64,000 bases of DNA, from contig CACBFQ010000001.1 in assembly GCA_902538565.1 (NCBI GenBank), positions 360,033-424,032 on the forward strand, given 5' to 3'. Below are positions 17,503-26,653 of the stretch, one piece after another (position 1 is the first letter of the stretch; every line of letters starts with the position of its first letter). The stretch is from an uncultured Fidelibacterota bacterium (GTDB lineage: Bacteria; Fidelibacterota; Marinisomatia; Marinisomatales; Marinisomataceae). Under the pieces are notes generated by a model. That model saw only the letters and a list, made by a program, of their open reading frames with translations, was not told the DNA's origin and ran no database searches. Made by a program: the position numbers and the translations under genes.

Positions 17503-19359
17503 ATGAAGAAAAATTTAAATTATCTATTTCTAATCTTTATCACGTTTTCCTTGATAGCATGTGAATTAGGTTCAGACTATACAAAGACTAATCAAAATCT
17601 TAATAATAAAAATGGTGCTGTTTCTTCTACCTCAAGCTTAGCATCTGCTGCAGGCATTGATATTATGAAAAAAGGTGGAAATGCTTTTGATGCAGTTGTA
17701 GCTACTGGATTTTGTTTAGCTGTAACCTCTCCATCAAATGGTAATATCGGTGGTGGTGGATTTATGGTTGCCAGAACTGCTGAAGGAGAAATTGTTACAC
17801 TTGATTTTCGTGAAAAAGCACCTACGCTTTCTTATGAAACAATGTTTCTTGACCAAGAAGGTAATTACAGTAGAAATCTAGCATTATTATCACACAAATC
17901 ATCGGGTGTTCCTGGAACAGTAGATGGATTAATTAGAATATTTAATGATTATGGTTCAGGAAATTTTACTCTTGATGAAATCCTGTCTTATGCAATTGAT
18001 TATGCAGAAAATGGTCATACAATTAATAAAAGCTCAGCTTGGGGATTTGATTTTTATAAACATCTTTTCTTGGAAGATAAAGGATCTACTGAAATTTTTA
18101 TAAAAAACTACTCATTGGAAATGAGACAATTACAAGAAGATGTTCAGAATGAGACCATTCCAGAAGAAGAATACATTAAAAAAATGAGGGATATAAACGA
18201 ATGGAATGAAGGTGATATTATTGTTCAAAAAGACTTAGCTAAAACCTTAAAAAGAATTGCAACAAATGGTAGAGATGGATTTTATGAAGGAGAAACAGCA
18301 GACTTAATTGTTAGTGAAATGAAAGCTAACAATGGTTTGATTACATATGAGGATTTGAAAGAATATAACTCAGTCTATAGGAAACCTATCATTGGAACTT
18401 ATAGAGGATATAATATAATATCAATGGGGCCACCAAGCTCTGGGGGTCCATTAATTATTCAGATGTTGAATATGCTAGAAAATTTTGATGTGGCATCAAT
18501 GACCAGAAATTCTACAGAGTTTATTCATTTGCTTACAGAAATTCAAAGACTAGCTTATGCAGATAGAGCAATTCATTTAGGCGATCCAGATTTTTATCCA
18601 AGTCCTGTTCCAATGTTAATCTCAAAGGATTATGCAAAAAAGAGATTGGAGTTAGTATCTATGGATAAAGCTACTCCAAGCACTGATATTGCAGCTGGAA
18701 GCACAATACCAGAATCTATGGAGACAACACACTATTCCGTGATGGATAAGCTTGGTAATACTGTTGGTATAACTACTACGATAAATCTATCCTATGGAAA
18801 TAAAAAGATAGTGGATGGTGCGGGTTTTCTTTTAAATAATGAAATGGATGATTTTGCTTCTTCGCCTGGAAGTCAAAACGCCTTTGGTCTAATTGGGTAT
18901 GAAGCCAATTCAATCAAACCAGCAAAAAGGCCTCTAAGCTCAATGTCTCCAACGATAGTTTTGACCCCAGAAGGAGAGCCATTAATGACAATAGGAGCAG
19001 CAGGAGGTTCGAGAATAATTACAACGGTTTTACAGATTATAGTTAGTGTAGTTGATCATAATCTATCTGTTCAAGATGCAATAAACCTAGGTAGAACACA
19101 TTCTCAATGGATTCCTGATGTCATTAGATATGAAGGAAAAAATAAAATGAATACTGAATTCAATCAATTTTTACCATCATTAAGTGATAAACAAATAATT
19201 GAGCTTGAAAAGCTTGACCATAAATTTGAAGATGGGAATGTAGAAAGTGGAATGTATTATTTAGCAAGAGCACATGGAATAATGTATAAAAATGGACAAT
19301 TCTTTACAGGAGTTGACTGGAGAGGAAATGGAGAAATTTCAGATGGAATTACGTATTAG
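17503..19359 (+). CDS. ggt: Gamma-glutamyltransferase lipoprotein
   Basis: A 618-residue Ntn-hydrolase precursor. The N-terminus is a lipoprotein signal with lipobox LIAC and Cys20. The large-subunit segment shows NIGGGGFMVAR and FREKAP; the autocleavage/nucleophile motif TTHYSV starts at Thr408, which becomes the N-terminus of the small subunit, and PLSSMSPTIV and GAAGGSRI motifs of the gamma-glutamyl pocket follow. The enzyme removes or transfers gamma-glutamyl groups from glutathione and similar peptides in the periplasm. Length is close to the family norm (about 580). Its last 17 bases overlap the start of an N-formylglutamate-amidohydrolase-like lipoprotein gene, indicating coupled translation. 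Confidence 0.93.
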   Translation: MKKNLNYLFLIFITFSLIACELGSDYTKTNQNLNNKNGAVSSTSSLASAAGIDIMKKGGNAFDAVVATGFCLAVTSPSNGNIGGGGFMVARTAEGEIVTLDFREKAPTLSYETMFLDQEGNYSRNLALLSHKSSGVPGTVDGLIRIFNDYGSGNFTLDEILSYAIDYAENGHTINKSSAWGFDFYKHLFLEDKGSTEIFIKNYSLEMRQLQEDVQNETIPEEEYIKKMRDINEWNEGDIIVQKDLAKTLKRIATNGRDGFYEGETADLIVSEMKANNGLITYEDLKEYNSVYRKPIIGTYRGYNIISMGPPSSGGPLIIQMLNMLENFDVASMTRNSTEFIHLLTEIQRLAYADRAIHLGDPDFYPSPVPMLISKDYAKKRLELVSMDKATPSTDIAAGSTIPESMETTHYSVMDKLGNTVGITTTINLSYGNKKIVDGAGFLLNNEMDDFASSPGSQNAFGLIGYEANSIKPAKRPLSSMSPTIVLTPEGEPLMTIGAAGGSRIITTVLQIIVSVVDHNLSVQDAINLGRTHSQWIPDVIRYEGKNKMNTEFNQFLPSLSDKQIIELEKLDHKFEDGNVESGMYYLARAHGIMYKNGQFFTGVDWRGNGEISDGITY

Positions 19360-20302
19360 AGTTATAATATTATTTTTGTTTTTATTCATTGGATGTGGAG
19401 AGTCTGGAAGGGCTACACAATCTGTTCTTCCAACACCTGTTGTGACATATACCCCTGGAGAAATAGTTTCAGATATGGATAATCATATTCAATATTATGT
19501 TGGAAATACTCCTATCATTGTAACTGTACCACACGATGGGGATATTATGCCAACTACGATTCCAGAAAGAACTGGAGACACAACAAAAGCTGAAAACACC
19601 TTAGGGATTGCAGAATATTTTTACAACTCTTTTACAAGTAATGGTGCTAATGGACTATACCCTCATGTAATTGTAAATAACATAGACAGGTCAAGATTAG
19701 ATCCTGATGCAAGTATTGAAGTTGGTGCTCAAAATAATTATGCTGCAGCATACTTCAACCGCTATCACAATTATATTCAAGTCGCCATTGATTCTACTGA
19801 AGCAAATTTTGGAATTGGTGTTTTGGTTAATTTATCAGCACACAAAGATGATGATAATGAGTTAGTTGAGCTCGGATATCTTTTATCAAAAGATGATTTG
19901 AATAATTCAGATTCATATATTGAAAATTTTGCTTCGCAATCCAGCTTAAGCGCTATTTCTAATGTTTCGGATGCACAATTTAGTGAATCAGTTCGAGGAT
20001 TTGATAGCATTGGGAAAAGAATGATGGAATTAAATTGCTGTAAACCAATTTATTATACTTTTGATGTTACACCAAGCCCATCATTCCCTAATCCGCAAAG
20101 TGATGATTATAATCCTGGTGGCTACACTGTAAATAAATATGCCAATACTGGAACTTCAAATATTAGTACTGTTGAATTTTCTACTCCATATAATGGACAT
20201 AGAGACAGTCCATATGCATATATTGCATTAGGAACAATGTTAGTGGAATCAATCCAGCACTTCTATGAATTAAGCACTGGAATGTCGTTAGGAATTAATT
20301 AA
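19343..20302 (+). CDS. N-formylglutamate amidohydrolase-like lipoprotein
   Basis: A 319-residue exported protein. The chosen ATG gives a short hydrophobic signal with lipobox FIGC (Cys18) and has GGAG nine bases upstream; an ATG at 19328 is an alternative. The mature part matches the FGase-like family: VPHDGD at 62-67, IPERT near 73-77, the NNIDRSRLD stretch at 112-120, YFNRYHNY near 137-144, NLSAHKD around 163-169 with His167, and ELGYLLS. Members are metal-dependent amidohydrolases acting on N-acyl glutamate or gamma-glutamyl polymers. Coupling to ggt suggests both work on glutamyl compounds outside the inner membrane. The exact substrate is inferred only. Confidence 0.72.
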   Translation: MELRIRVIILFLFLFIGCGESGRATQSVLPTPVVTYTPGEIVSDMDNHIQYYVGNTPIIVTVPHDGDIMPTTIPERTGDTTKAENTLGIAEYFYNSFTSNGANGLYPHVIVNNIDRSRLDPDASIEVGAQNNYAAAYFNRYHNYIQVAIDSTEANFGIGVLVNLSAHKDDDNELVELGYLLSKDDLNNSDSYIENFASQSSLSAISNVSDAQFSESVRGFDSIGKRMMELNCCKPIYYTFDVTPSPSFPNPQSDDYNPGGYTVNKYANTGTSNISTVEFSTPYNGHRDSPYAYIALGTMLVESIQHFYELSTGMSLGIN

Positions 20303-20307
20303 TAAAC

Positions 20308-21411
20308 TTAATTAGAATTTCTTAAAGCTGTAGCTTTATTTAAATATTCCTGAGCGTCTTCAAGACGACCTTCTCCAAAATAGGTTCTATAAACACCATA
20401 GTAATATTGAGGATCGTTTGGATTTTTATCAATTAATTCCATATAATAATTTCTTGATTTTCTCCATCTTTCTGCTTGCTCAAGAGCTTTAGCTAGTCCT
20501 AATAATGCTTCGACATCATCTGGTGCTAGAAAATATGCTTCTTCAAAATTATATTCTGCTTCTTCGAAGTTATCCATTTTTAAATAGACCAGTCCTCTGT
20601 TAAAGAATAAATCAACCAATTCTCTATCATCATCCGTTTTTTCGATAGCTAAATCAAGGTTTTTCAAAGCCGCATCAAAATTATCTTGAGCTAAATACAA
20701 AGCGCCTAAACTTTTTAATGCCGTAGGCTCATTTGGGTTCATTGCAAGTGCTTGCTCATAATATTCTAAACCTTTATCAAACTCACCCAATCTAACAACA
20801 CTTTGTCCAGCACTAACTAATAAAGCTATTTTAGTATCCTCAGGTATATCTTCAAGCGATAAACCCATATCAAGATACTTAATAGTATTTTCCTTATCTC
20901 CTTTTACAGAAGAATAAAGCGCTGCCAATGCATATGATCCAGGTTGTGAAGGATCTAACTCTTTTGCATCTAATGAAGTTTGAATAGCTTGATCTACTAA
21001 AGCATCTCTTTGTTCTGCGCTAGCCGCTCTATTTAGGAGCGCTAAAAACCCTGAAGCTTTATAATAAATTAAATTGTAGCTTTTTGTAATAGATGCAGTT
21101 ACTGCTTGCTCCACAGAAATTTTTCTGTCATTTCTAGTTGGACGGATTTTTAGATTACTCGGAGCTGTTCTCGCAATATCCAAATACTTCTTAACAGAAG
21201 ACCAATCTTGTTGTCTTGGATAAATTTTGTCTCCCAAATGAAATGCTGCTTCCCATTTATCTTTAGGATGATTTAATGCTTCTAGTAAATATTTTTCTGC
21301 TTCTCCCCATTCTTTATCTTTAATTCTAATTTTTGCAGATTCTAATGCTTGCCCAGCAAATAAAGTTGTAACTAAAACTGCTGCAGCAATAAAATTTTTA
21401 AAATAATACAT
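20308..21411 (-). CDS. Secreted TPR-repeat protein
   Basis: A 367-residue protein with a signal peptide (residues 1-20, cleaved near LFAGQA) followed almost entirely by tetratricopeptide repeats. Clear repeat units include YYEQALAMNPNEPTALKSLG, FDAALKNLDLAIE and FEEAEYNFEEAYFLAPDDVEA. TPR solenoids act as protein-interaction scaffolds, here probably in the periplasm or at the outer membrane. A strong AAGGAG box lies ten bases before the ATG, one of the better ribosome binding sites in the window. The PfkB kinase gene lies upstream on the same strand, 54 bases away. It converges with the FGase-like gene. Partners are unknown. Confidence 0.82.
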   Translation of the reverse strand: MYYFKNFIAAAVLVTTLFAGQALESAKIRIKDKEWGEAEKYLLEALNHPKDKWEAAFHLGDKIYPRQQDWSSVKKYLDIARTAPSNLKIRPTRNDRKISVEQAVTASITKSYNLIYYKASGFLALLNRAASAEQRDALVDQAIQTSLDAKELDPSQPGSYALAALYSSVKGDKENTIKYLDMGLSLEDIPEDTKIALLVSAGQSVVRLGEFDKGLEYYEQALAMNPNEPTALKSLGALYLAQDNFDAALKNLDLAIEKTDDDRELVDLFFNRGLVYLKMDNFEEAEYNFEEAYFLAPDDVEALLGLAKALEQAERWRKSRNYYMELIDKNPNDPQYYYGVYRTYFGEGRLEDAQEYLNKATALRNSN

Positions 21412-21465
21412 ACTAAATATTCTCCTTACGTTTGAGTAGCAAGTTAGGGTTAATATAATGAGTTT

Positions 21466-22371
21466 TCAAGAAGTATGGTTGGTATTCATCCATTCGAGGC
21501 GCCTTGCAAATTCTTTATCATTTATTTTCAGAAGACCATCTATTCCTACACCTTCAATGCAAAAAGATGCCGTTACAGCACCAACTTTCATTGATTCAAA
21601 TATATTTTTTCCGTTCATTTTTCCCATAAGTATTCCGCCAATGAAAGCATCTCCTGCACCAGTCGTATCAACAACTTGATCTACTGGGAACGCTGTAATT
21701 GAAAAATTATTTTGGGAATCAAAAAAGTGTGATCCGTTTTTTCCGTCCTTTATAATTAAGCTTTTAGTACCGAGATCTAAAATTGATTTAGCCATATCTC
21801 TCAAATTTGACCCATCCATACCTGATATAGCACGCGCTTCGTTAAAATTGATACAAAATAAGTCAACTCGTTCTATTAGCGCCTTTAGTTCTTTGTTTGC
21901 AATGTCAATATAGAGCTTAAATGTATCAAGTAATATGAATGGGTTATTTTGCATCTGACTTAAAAGCTCAGTTTGTAAATGTGGTGCTGTATTACCTAAT
22001 AATAGATAAGGACAATTTTTTGAATCTTCTGATAAATCAGGTAAATAAGATTCTGAAACTCCAGGATCAACATACAAAGTTTCTCTCGATGAAAAATCAT
22101 TTTTATACTCTCCTCCCCAACAAAAAGTATTGCCATCTAATTTTGTTAATGAATTTGTTGATATAGAATGCCCAGAAAGTAAATTAAAATGTTTTTGTTG
22201 AAAATCGTTTCCAACGACTCCAACTAACTCGCAAGTATTTTTTTTATTAGCAAGAAGAGCGTACGCAGCAGATCCACCTAAAACGTTCGAAAATGCACCG
22301 TATTTATTAACAATTTTATCAATACTAATTGATCCAAATACAACTGCTTTATGTGATTGATTTGAAGTCAT
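21466..22371 (-). CDS. PfkB-family carbohydrate/nucleoside kinase
   Basis: A 301-residue ribokinase-fold kinase. The N-terminal substrate loop carries GGSAAYAL at 32-39, and the C-terminal anion-hole motif DTTGAGDAF places the catalytic base at Asp241. No basic extension or ACT-like domain is present, so this is a single-domain enzyme that transfers phosphate from ATP to a sugar or nucleoside hydroxyl. It resembles the adenosine-kinase/ribokinase branch, but the residues seen do not settle the substrate. It is divergent from mnmA with a 33-base gap that must hold both promoters. Confidence 0.82.
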   Translation of the reverse strand: MTSNQSHKAVVFGSISIDKIVNKYGAFSNVLGGSAAYALLANKKNTCELVGVVGNDFQQKHFNLLSGHSISTNSLTKLDGNTFCWGGEYKNDFSSRETLYVDPGVSESYLPDLSEDSKNCPYLLLGNTAPHLQTELLSQMQNNPFILLDTFKLYIDIANKELKALIERVDLFCINFNEARAISGMDGSNLRDMAKSILDLGTKSLIIKDGKNGSHFFDSQNNFSITAFPVDQVVDTTGAGDAFIGGILMGKMNGKNIFESMKVGAVTASFCIEGVGIDGLLKINDKEFARRLEWMNTNHTS

Positions 22372-22404
22372 ACTTTTTTTTATTAAGATACTTACGTAAT
22401 CAAA

Positions 22405-23517
22405 ATGAAAAAAGAAAAAATAGTTTTAGGTATGAGCGGTGGAGTTGATAGTTCTGTAGCAGCAGTTTTACTTCAAAACAAAGGTTTTGAAGTATATGGT
22501 GTTTTTATGAAAAATTGGGACGACAAAAATGCTATTTGTAGCGCAGAGGACGACTATGCAGATGCTTTAAGTGTATGCAATCAACTAAATATTCCTTTAA
22601 AAAAAATAAATTATACAAAAGAATATAAAGAACGTGTTTTTTCTCAATTTTTAGATGACCATAAAAAAGGCTTTACTCCTAATCCTGATGTTTTATGCAA
22701 CAAAGAAATAAAATTTGATGTTTTTCAAAAATATGCACAGGAAATTGGTGCAATAAAAATTGCCTCAGGTCATTATGCAAAAATAGTTAGCGAAGATGAT
22801 AATTTTTTTATAGGTAAAGCTAGTGATAGATCTAAAGATCAATCCTATTTTCTATACCAATTAAAAAGTTCATTATTAATGAATATTGAATTGCCACTTG
22901 GTGAGTTATTAAAAAAAGATATTAGAAAAATCGCTAAAGAAAATAATTTTGTTAATGCATCTAAAAAAGATAGTACAGGTATATGCTTTATTGGCGATAG
23001 AAAGTATAATGATTTTGTTGGACAATTTTTACAAGATAAAAAGGGTAAAATTATTACTGTAGATGGTGAAAAGATTGGTGAACATAATGGGCATATGTAT
23101 TTTACTGTCGGGCAAAGAAAAGGTTTAGGTATTGGAGCCAGAAGTTCTGCTTATGATGAGCCTTGGTATGTTGTTAATAAAGATATTAACAAAAACATTG
23201 TATTTGTTGCTCAGGGAGCTGATCATCGTGCTTTATTCTCCAATAAATTATTAGCTGATAAAATGCATTGGAATCTAGATATTTCTAAATTACCCCTATT
23301 AAAATGCAAAGCTAAAGTGAGGTATCGAGACGTTGATCACTCATGTCAAATATTATCATCAAATGAAGATGAATGTTATATTAAATTTGACCATGCAATT
23401 AAAGCAATAACTACAGGCCAATCAATTGTTTTATATAATGAAAATGATATTTGTATTGGCGGAGGTATAATAAGAAAAAGAAACATACCTTATTTAAGCG
23501 AGGAAATAAATGAGTAA
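22405..23517 (+). CDS. mnmA: tRNA-specific 2-thiouridylase MnmA
   Basis: A 370-residue ATP pyrophosphatase that makes 2-thiouridine at U34 of tRNA-Lys, -Glu and -Gln. The PP-loop SGGVDSS lies at residues 11-17. The two catalytic cysteines are Cys98 (NPDVLCNKEIKF) and Cys194 (STGICFIGDRKY), giving the active persulfide pair. The C-terminal beta-barrel is present with GLGIGARS and GQSIVLY motifs. Length is normal. It opens a run of six genes with end-to-start overlaps (next overlap eight bases). A UUU tRNA-Lys, one of its substrates, is encoded in the same window. Confidence 0.96.
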   Translation: MKKEKIVLGMSGGVDSSVAAVLLQNKGFEVYGVFMKNWDDKNAICSAEDDYADALSVCNQLNIPLKKINYTKEYKERVFSQFLDDHKKGFTPNPDVLCNKEIKFDVFQKYAQEIGAIKIASGHYAKIVSEDDNFFIGKASDRSKDQSYFLYQLKSSLLMNIELPLGELLKKDIRKIAKENNFVNASKKDSTGICFIGDRKYNDFVGQFLQDKKGKIITVDGEKIGEHNGHMYFTVGQRKGLGIGARSSAYDEPWYVVNKDINKNIVFVAQGADHRALFSNKLLADKMHWNLDISKLPLLKCKAKVRYRDVDHSCQILSSNEDECYIKFDHAIKAITTGQSIVLYNENDICIGGGIIRKRNIPYLSEEINE

Positions 23518-24235
23518 AGAACTAAGAATTATTATTTTGGCCGCAGGAAAAGGAACTCGAATGAATTCCGATTTACCGAAAGTATTACACAAATTAAATG
23601 GTAAGGCTCTTTTAGATTTTGTGCTTGATGAAAGTGAACTTCTGAATCCTAAAGAAACAATACTAGTAGTAGGATTTAAAAAAGAGCAAGTTATCTCACA
23701 TACTCAACATAGGGCTAATCTTAAATATGCAACTCAAATGGAGCAACTAGGTACAGGGCATGCTGTTTTACAAACAGCTGATTTATTAAAAAATAAAGAG
23801 GGGCATATTTTAATTTTGTATGGAGATGTTCCAAACATCAAAGAATCAACACTTAGACCTATAATTGATGACCATCTCATAAACAATCGCGACTTAACTT
23901 TAATTACTGCAGAAATTGATGATCCAACAGGCTATGGTCGAATCATAAGAGATAAAAATGATAACCTATTAAAAATAGTTGAAGAAAAAGATTGCACTGA
24001 TGATGAGAGAAAAATTAAAGAATGGAATCCTGGTATATATATATTCAAAATTCCAGAAGTGTTTGAAATTTTAAATAATATTAAGACAAATAATGCTTCT
24101 AAGGAATATTATCTAACGGACGCAATTGGATTAGCTCAGCAATCCACAATGGAAATAAAGGCTATTAAAATTGCAAATTCTAATGAAGTAATAGGTGTCA
24201 ATACAGCTGATCAACTGGAAGTGCTTGAATCTTGA
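23510..24235 (+). CDS. GlmU-type uridylyltransferase, pyrophosphorylase domain only
   Basis: A 241-residue nucleotidyltransferase matching the N-terminal half of GlmU: LAAGKGTRM at 10-18, PKVLHKLNGK, the QLGTGHAV loop, YGDVP, GYGRIIRD and WNPGIYIF. That half joins GlcNAc-1-phosphate and UTP to UDP-GlcNAc for peptidoglycan and LPS. The C-terminal left-handed beta-helix acetyltransferase of standard GlmU (about 450 residues in all) is absent; the next gene begins in the stop codon, so this is not a frameshifted full-length gene. The acetylation step must be done by another protein. UDP-sugar identity is inferred from the motifs. Confidence 0.85.
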   Translation: MSKELRIIILAAGKGTRMNSDLPKVLHKLNGKALLDFVLDESELLNPKETILVVGFKKEQVISHTQHRANLKYATQMEQLGTGHAVLQTADLLKNKEGHILILYGDVPNIKESTLRPIIDDHLINNRDLTLITAEIDDPTGYGRIIRDKNDNLLKIVEEKDCTDDERKIKEWNPGIYIFKIPEVFEILNNIKTNNASKEYYLTDAIGLAQQSTMEIKAIKIANSNEVIGVNTADQLEVLES

Positions 24236-24708
24236 ACCACTTTTTAAATATAGTCATCAGTTCTTTAATCTTGATTATTTTAGCATTTGTCTGGTCATTT
24301 AATACATATCTTAAACAAGAGACTCCAACGAAAGACTTCACTCGCATAAGTACATCAGAATCAACAAATAAAATTAAATTATTTGAAAATTATTCATCAC
24401 AAACTTTAAGGGTGGCCGTATTAAATGGTTGTGGCGTAAGTGGTGTTGGTAATTCATATGGGAATATCTTAACAAATAGATATGGACTACAAGTGACTAG
24501 AATTGAAAATGCCAATAACTTTAATTATGAATTCACAACTATTGTTATTTTGAGCAAGGATAATCCAAATATTGAAAATTTGCTTACGATTTTAGGAACA
24601 AACATAAATGCAGGCAATGTCGAATTTGATGCAACAGTAAATCCTAATGAAGATATTCAAATAATTATTGGTAAAGACTATCAAGAGTTTCTAAACTTGA
24701 ATCAATGA
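24232..24708 (+). CDS. Membrane-anchored LytR_C-domain protein
   Basis: A 158-residue protein with one N-terminal membrane helix (about residues 5-24) and a periplasmic domain that begins at LRVAVLNGCGVSGVG, the signature of the LytR/CpsA/Psr C-terminal domain, and ends with IQIIIGKDYQ. The domain occurs at the end of LCP ligases and alone in many bacteria, where it is linked with cell-wall polymers; here it stands alone with no LCP catalytic part. The start is a TTG whose last two bases are shared with the TGA stop of the preceding gene. It overlaps rsfS by four bases. Confidence 0.75.
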   Translation: MNHFLNIVISSLILIILAFVWSFNTYLKQETPTKDFTRISTSESTNKIKLFENYSSQTLRVAVLNGCGVSGVGNSYGNILTNRYGLQVTRIENANNFNYEFTTIVILSKDNPNIENLLTILGTNINAGNVEFDATVNPNEDIQIIIGKDYQEFLNLNQ

Positions 24709-25034
24709 GCTCAAAACCACTACTAAAAAAAATTGTTTCATTAGCAGACGATAAAAAAGCTGAAAATATTGTGGCGCTAGATGTTTCTAACATTACTTCA
24801 CTCTCAGAATATTTTGTTGTGTGCTCTGCCTCAAATCTTATTCAAGTCAAAGCAATTGCAGATAATATAAAAGAAAATATTTCTGAAAATCCTTGGAAAA
24901 CCGAAGGCTATGAAAATGGTACATGGATTATATTAGATTATGTTGATATAGTGGTGCATGTCTTTTTTGAAGAAATGAGATCATACTATGATTTGGAAAG
25001 AATTTGGTTTGATGCAAAGGTAGTTAAATTATGA
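24705..25034 (+). CDS. rsfS: Ribosome silencing factor RsfS (Iojap family)
   Basis: A 109-residue DUF143/Iojap protein. The family core is visible: VALDVSNITSLSEYFVVCSAS, KTEGYENGTWIILDYVDIVVHVF and REM-like EEMRSYYDLERIW. RsfS binds ribosomal protein L14 and blocks subunit joining when nutrients are scarce. Length is typical. Both ends overlap neighbours by four bases (ATGA type), placing it firmly in the mnmA-argS run. Confidence 0.93.
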   Translation: MSSKPLLKKIVSLADDKKAENIVALDVSNITSLSEYFVVCSASNLIQVKAIADNIKENISENPWKTEGYENGTWIILDYVDIVVHVFFEEMRSYYDLERIWFDAKVVKL

Positions 25035-26653
25035 AGCTGAAAAAACTAATGCATGATTTTTTACAGGATTACTTAGATCACAATAAAATTGAATTTTCGG
25101 AATGGAGTGTAAATGTTAACAATCAAGAAGAGTTTGGAGATTATTCTTCTAATATTGCACTTAAGCTAGCAAAGATATTAAAAAAGGCACCTATTGAAAT
25201 CGCAGAAAATATTGCTATTCATCCAAACGCATCAGAAAATGTTTTTACTTTAAGCGCCTCACAACCTGGCTTTGTGAACTTTCATATTTCCAATGATTAT
25301 TATCTTAAAATTTTAAAGCAAATTATTAATGAATCAGAAAATTTTGGCAGAAAGAAAAAATTAAATAAATCAGCCAATGTAGAATTTGTAAGCAGCAACC
25401 CTACCGGACCTCTTACAGTGGGTCACGGAAGACAAGCAATCCTTGGTGACATGGTTTCTAATATATTGACATGGAATGGATATGATGTTACAAGAGAATA
25501 TTACTATAATGATGCTGGAAAACAAATGAGAGTGCTTGCAGAATCTTGCTATGCTAAATATGCCAAACAGGTTGGTAAAGATGTCGAAATGCCTGAGAAT
25601 GGATATGTTGGAACATATTTAGATGAAATTGCTGAGAAAATTGTTAATGAACATGGAAAAGATTTAGAATCTGATAATCCAATTTTTAGGGACTTTACAG
25701 AAAAAGAAATTTTTGCCAACATTGAAAATACCTTAAAGAACCTTGGGATCAAATTTGATGTTTTTACAAAAGAAGGAGCTTTTTATAAAAACGGTGCGAT
25801 TGACAATGTTCTGAAAATCTTAAAAGAAAAAAATCTTTCTTATGAAAAAGATGGTGCAGTATGGTTTAAAACATCTAGCCTAAATAAAGAAGAGGATAAA
25901 GTATTGGTAAAGAGTTCAGGAGAACCGACATATAGATTGCCTGATATTGCATATCATGCAGATAAAGTTGATAGGGGTTTCGATTTAATTGTAGATATTT
26001 TTGGTGCTGATCACATTGATACATATCCAGATGTAATTTTAGGGCTTCAATGCTTGGATAAAAAAACAGAACACATAAAAGTTGTTATTCACCAATTTGT
26101 AACAATTAAAAAAGGTGGAGAAATTGTGAAAATGTCCACTAGAAAAGCAAACTTTATAACTCTTGACGAACTGAAAGATGAGCTTAGCTCAGATATTATA
26201 AGATATTTCTTTATCATGAGAGGTGCAAACAGTCATCTTGATTTTGACTTAGATCTGGCAAAAGATGAATCTGAAAAAAATCCTGTCTATTATTTACAAT
26301 ATGCTAATGCAAGAATTTCAAATCTACTAAAAAGATATGATAAAGATATTTCTACAGATAGTAAAATTGATTACTCGCTATTAAAAGAACAGGATGAAAT
26401 TGCCCTAGTAAAGCTATTATCAGAATTCCCTATTAAAATGGAAGATGTTTCACATTCACTAGAGCCAAGAAAGATTGCAACTTATTTAGAAGAAGTCGCT
26501 TCAGCATATCACAAATTTTATGGTAACCATAAAGTGATTAATCCACAAAACACTGATCTATCTTCAGCCAGAAAAAAATTATGTGAAGCAACAAAAATCA
26601 TTTTAACAAATGGATTGTCAATTCTTGGGATAAGTGCTCCAGAAAGAATGTGA
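25031..26653 (+). CDS. argS: Arginyl-tRNA synthetase
   Basis: A 540-residue class I synthetase for tRNA-Arg. The N-terminal Add-1 domain is followed by SSNPTGPLTVGHGR (residues 121-134) containing the HIGH-type motif, and the KMSKS equivalent is KMSTR at 367-371. The ArgRS signature FGADHIDTYPDVIL lies between them, and a DALR anticodon-binding domain with ANARISNLLKR fills the C-terminus. The four-base overlap with rsfS and with the downstream phosphodiesterase gene indicates coupled translation. Confidence 0.96.
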   Translation: MKLKKLMHDFLQDYLDHNKIEFSEWSVNVNNQEEFGDYSSNIALKLAKILKKAPIEIAENIAIHPNASENVFTLSASQPGFVNFHISNDYYLKILKQIINESENFGRKKKLNKSANVEFVSSNPTGPLTVGHGRQAILGDMVSNILTWNGYDVTREYYYNDAGKQMRVLAESCYAKYAKQVGKDVEMPENGYVGTYLDEIAEKIVNEHGKDLESDNPIFRDFTEKEIFANIENTLKNLGIKFDVFTKEGAFYKNGAIDNVLKILKEKNLSYEKDGAVWFKTSSLNKEEDKVLVKSSGEPTYRLPDIAYHADKVDRGFDLIVDIFGADHIDTYPDVILGLQCLDKKTEHIKVVIHQFVTIKKGGEIVKMSTRKANFITLDELKDELSSDIIRYFFIMRGANSHLDFDLDLAKDESEKNPVYYLQYANARISNLLKRYDKDISTDSKIDYSLLKEQDEIALVKLLSEFPIKMEDVSHSLEPRKIATYLEEVASAYHKFYGNHKVINPQNTDLSSARKKLCEATKIILTNGLSILGISAPERM

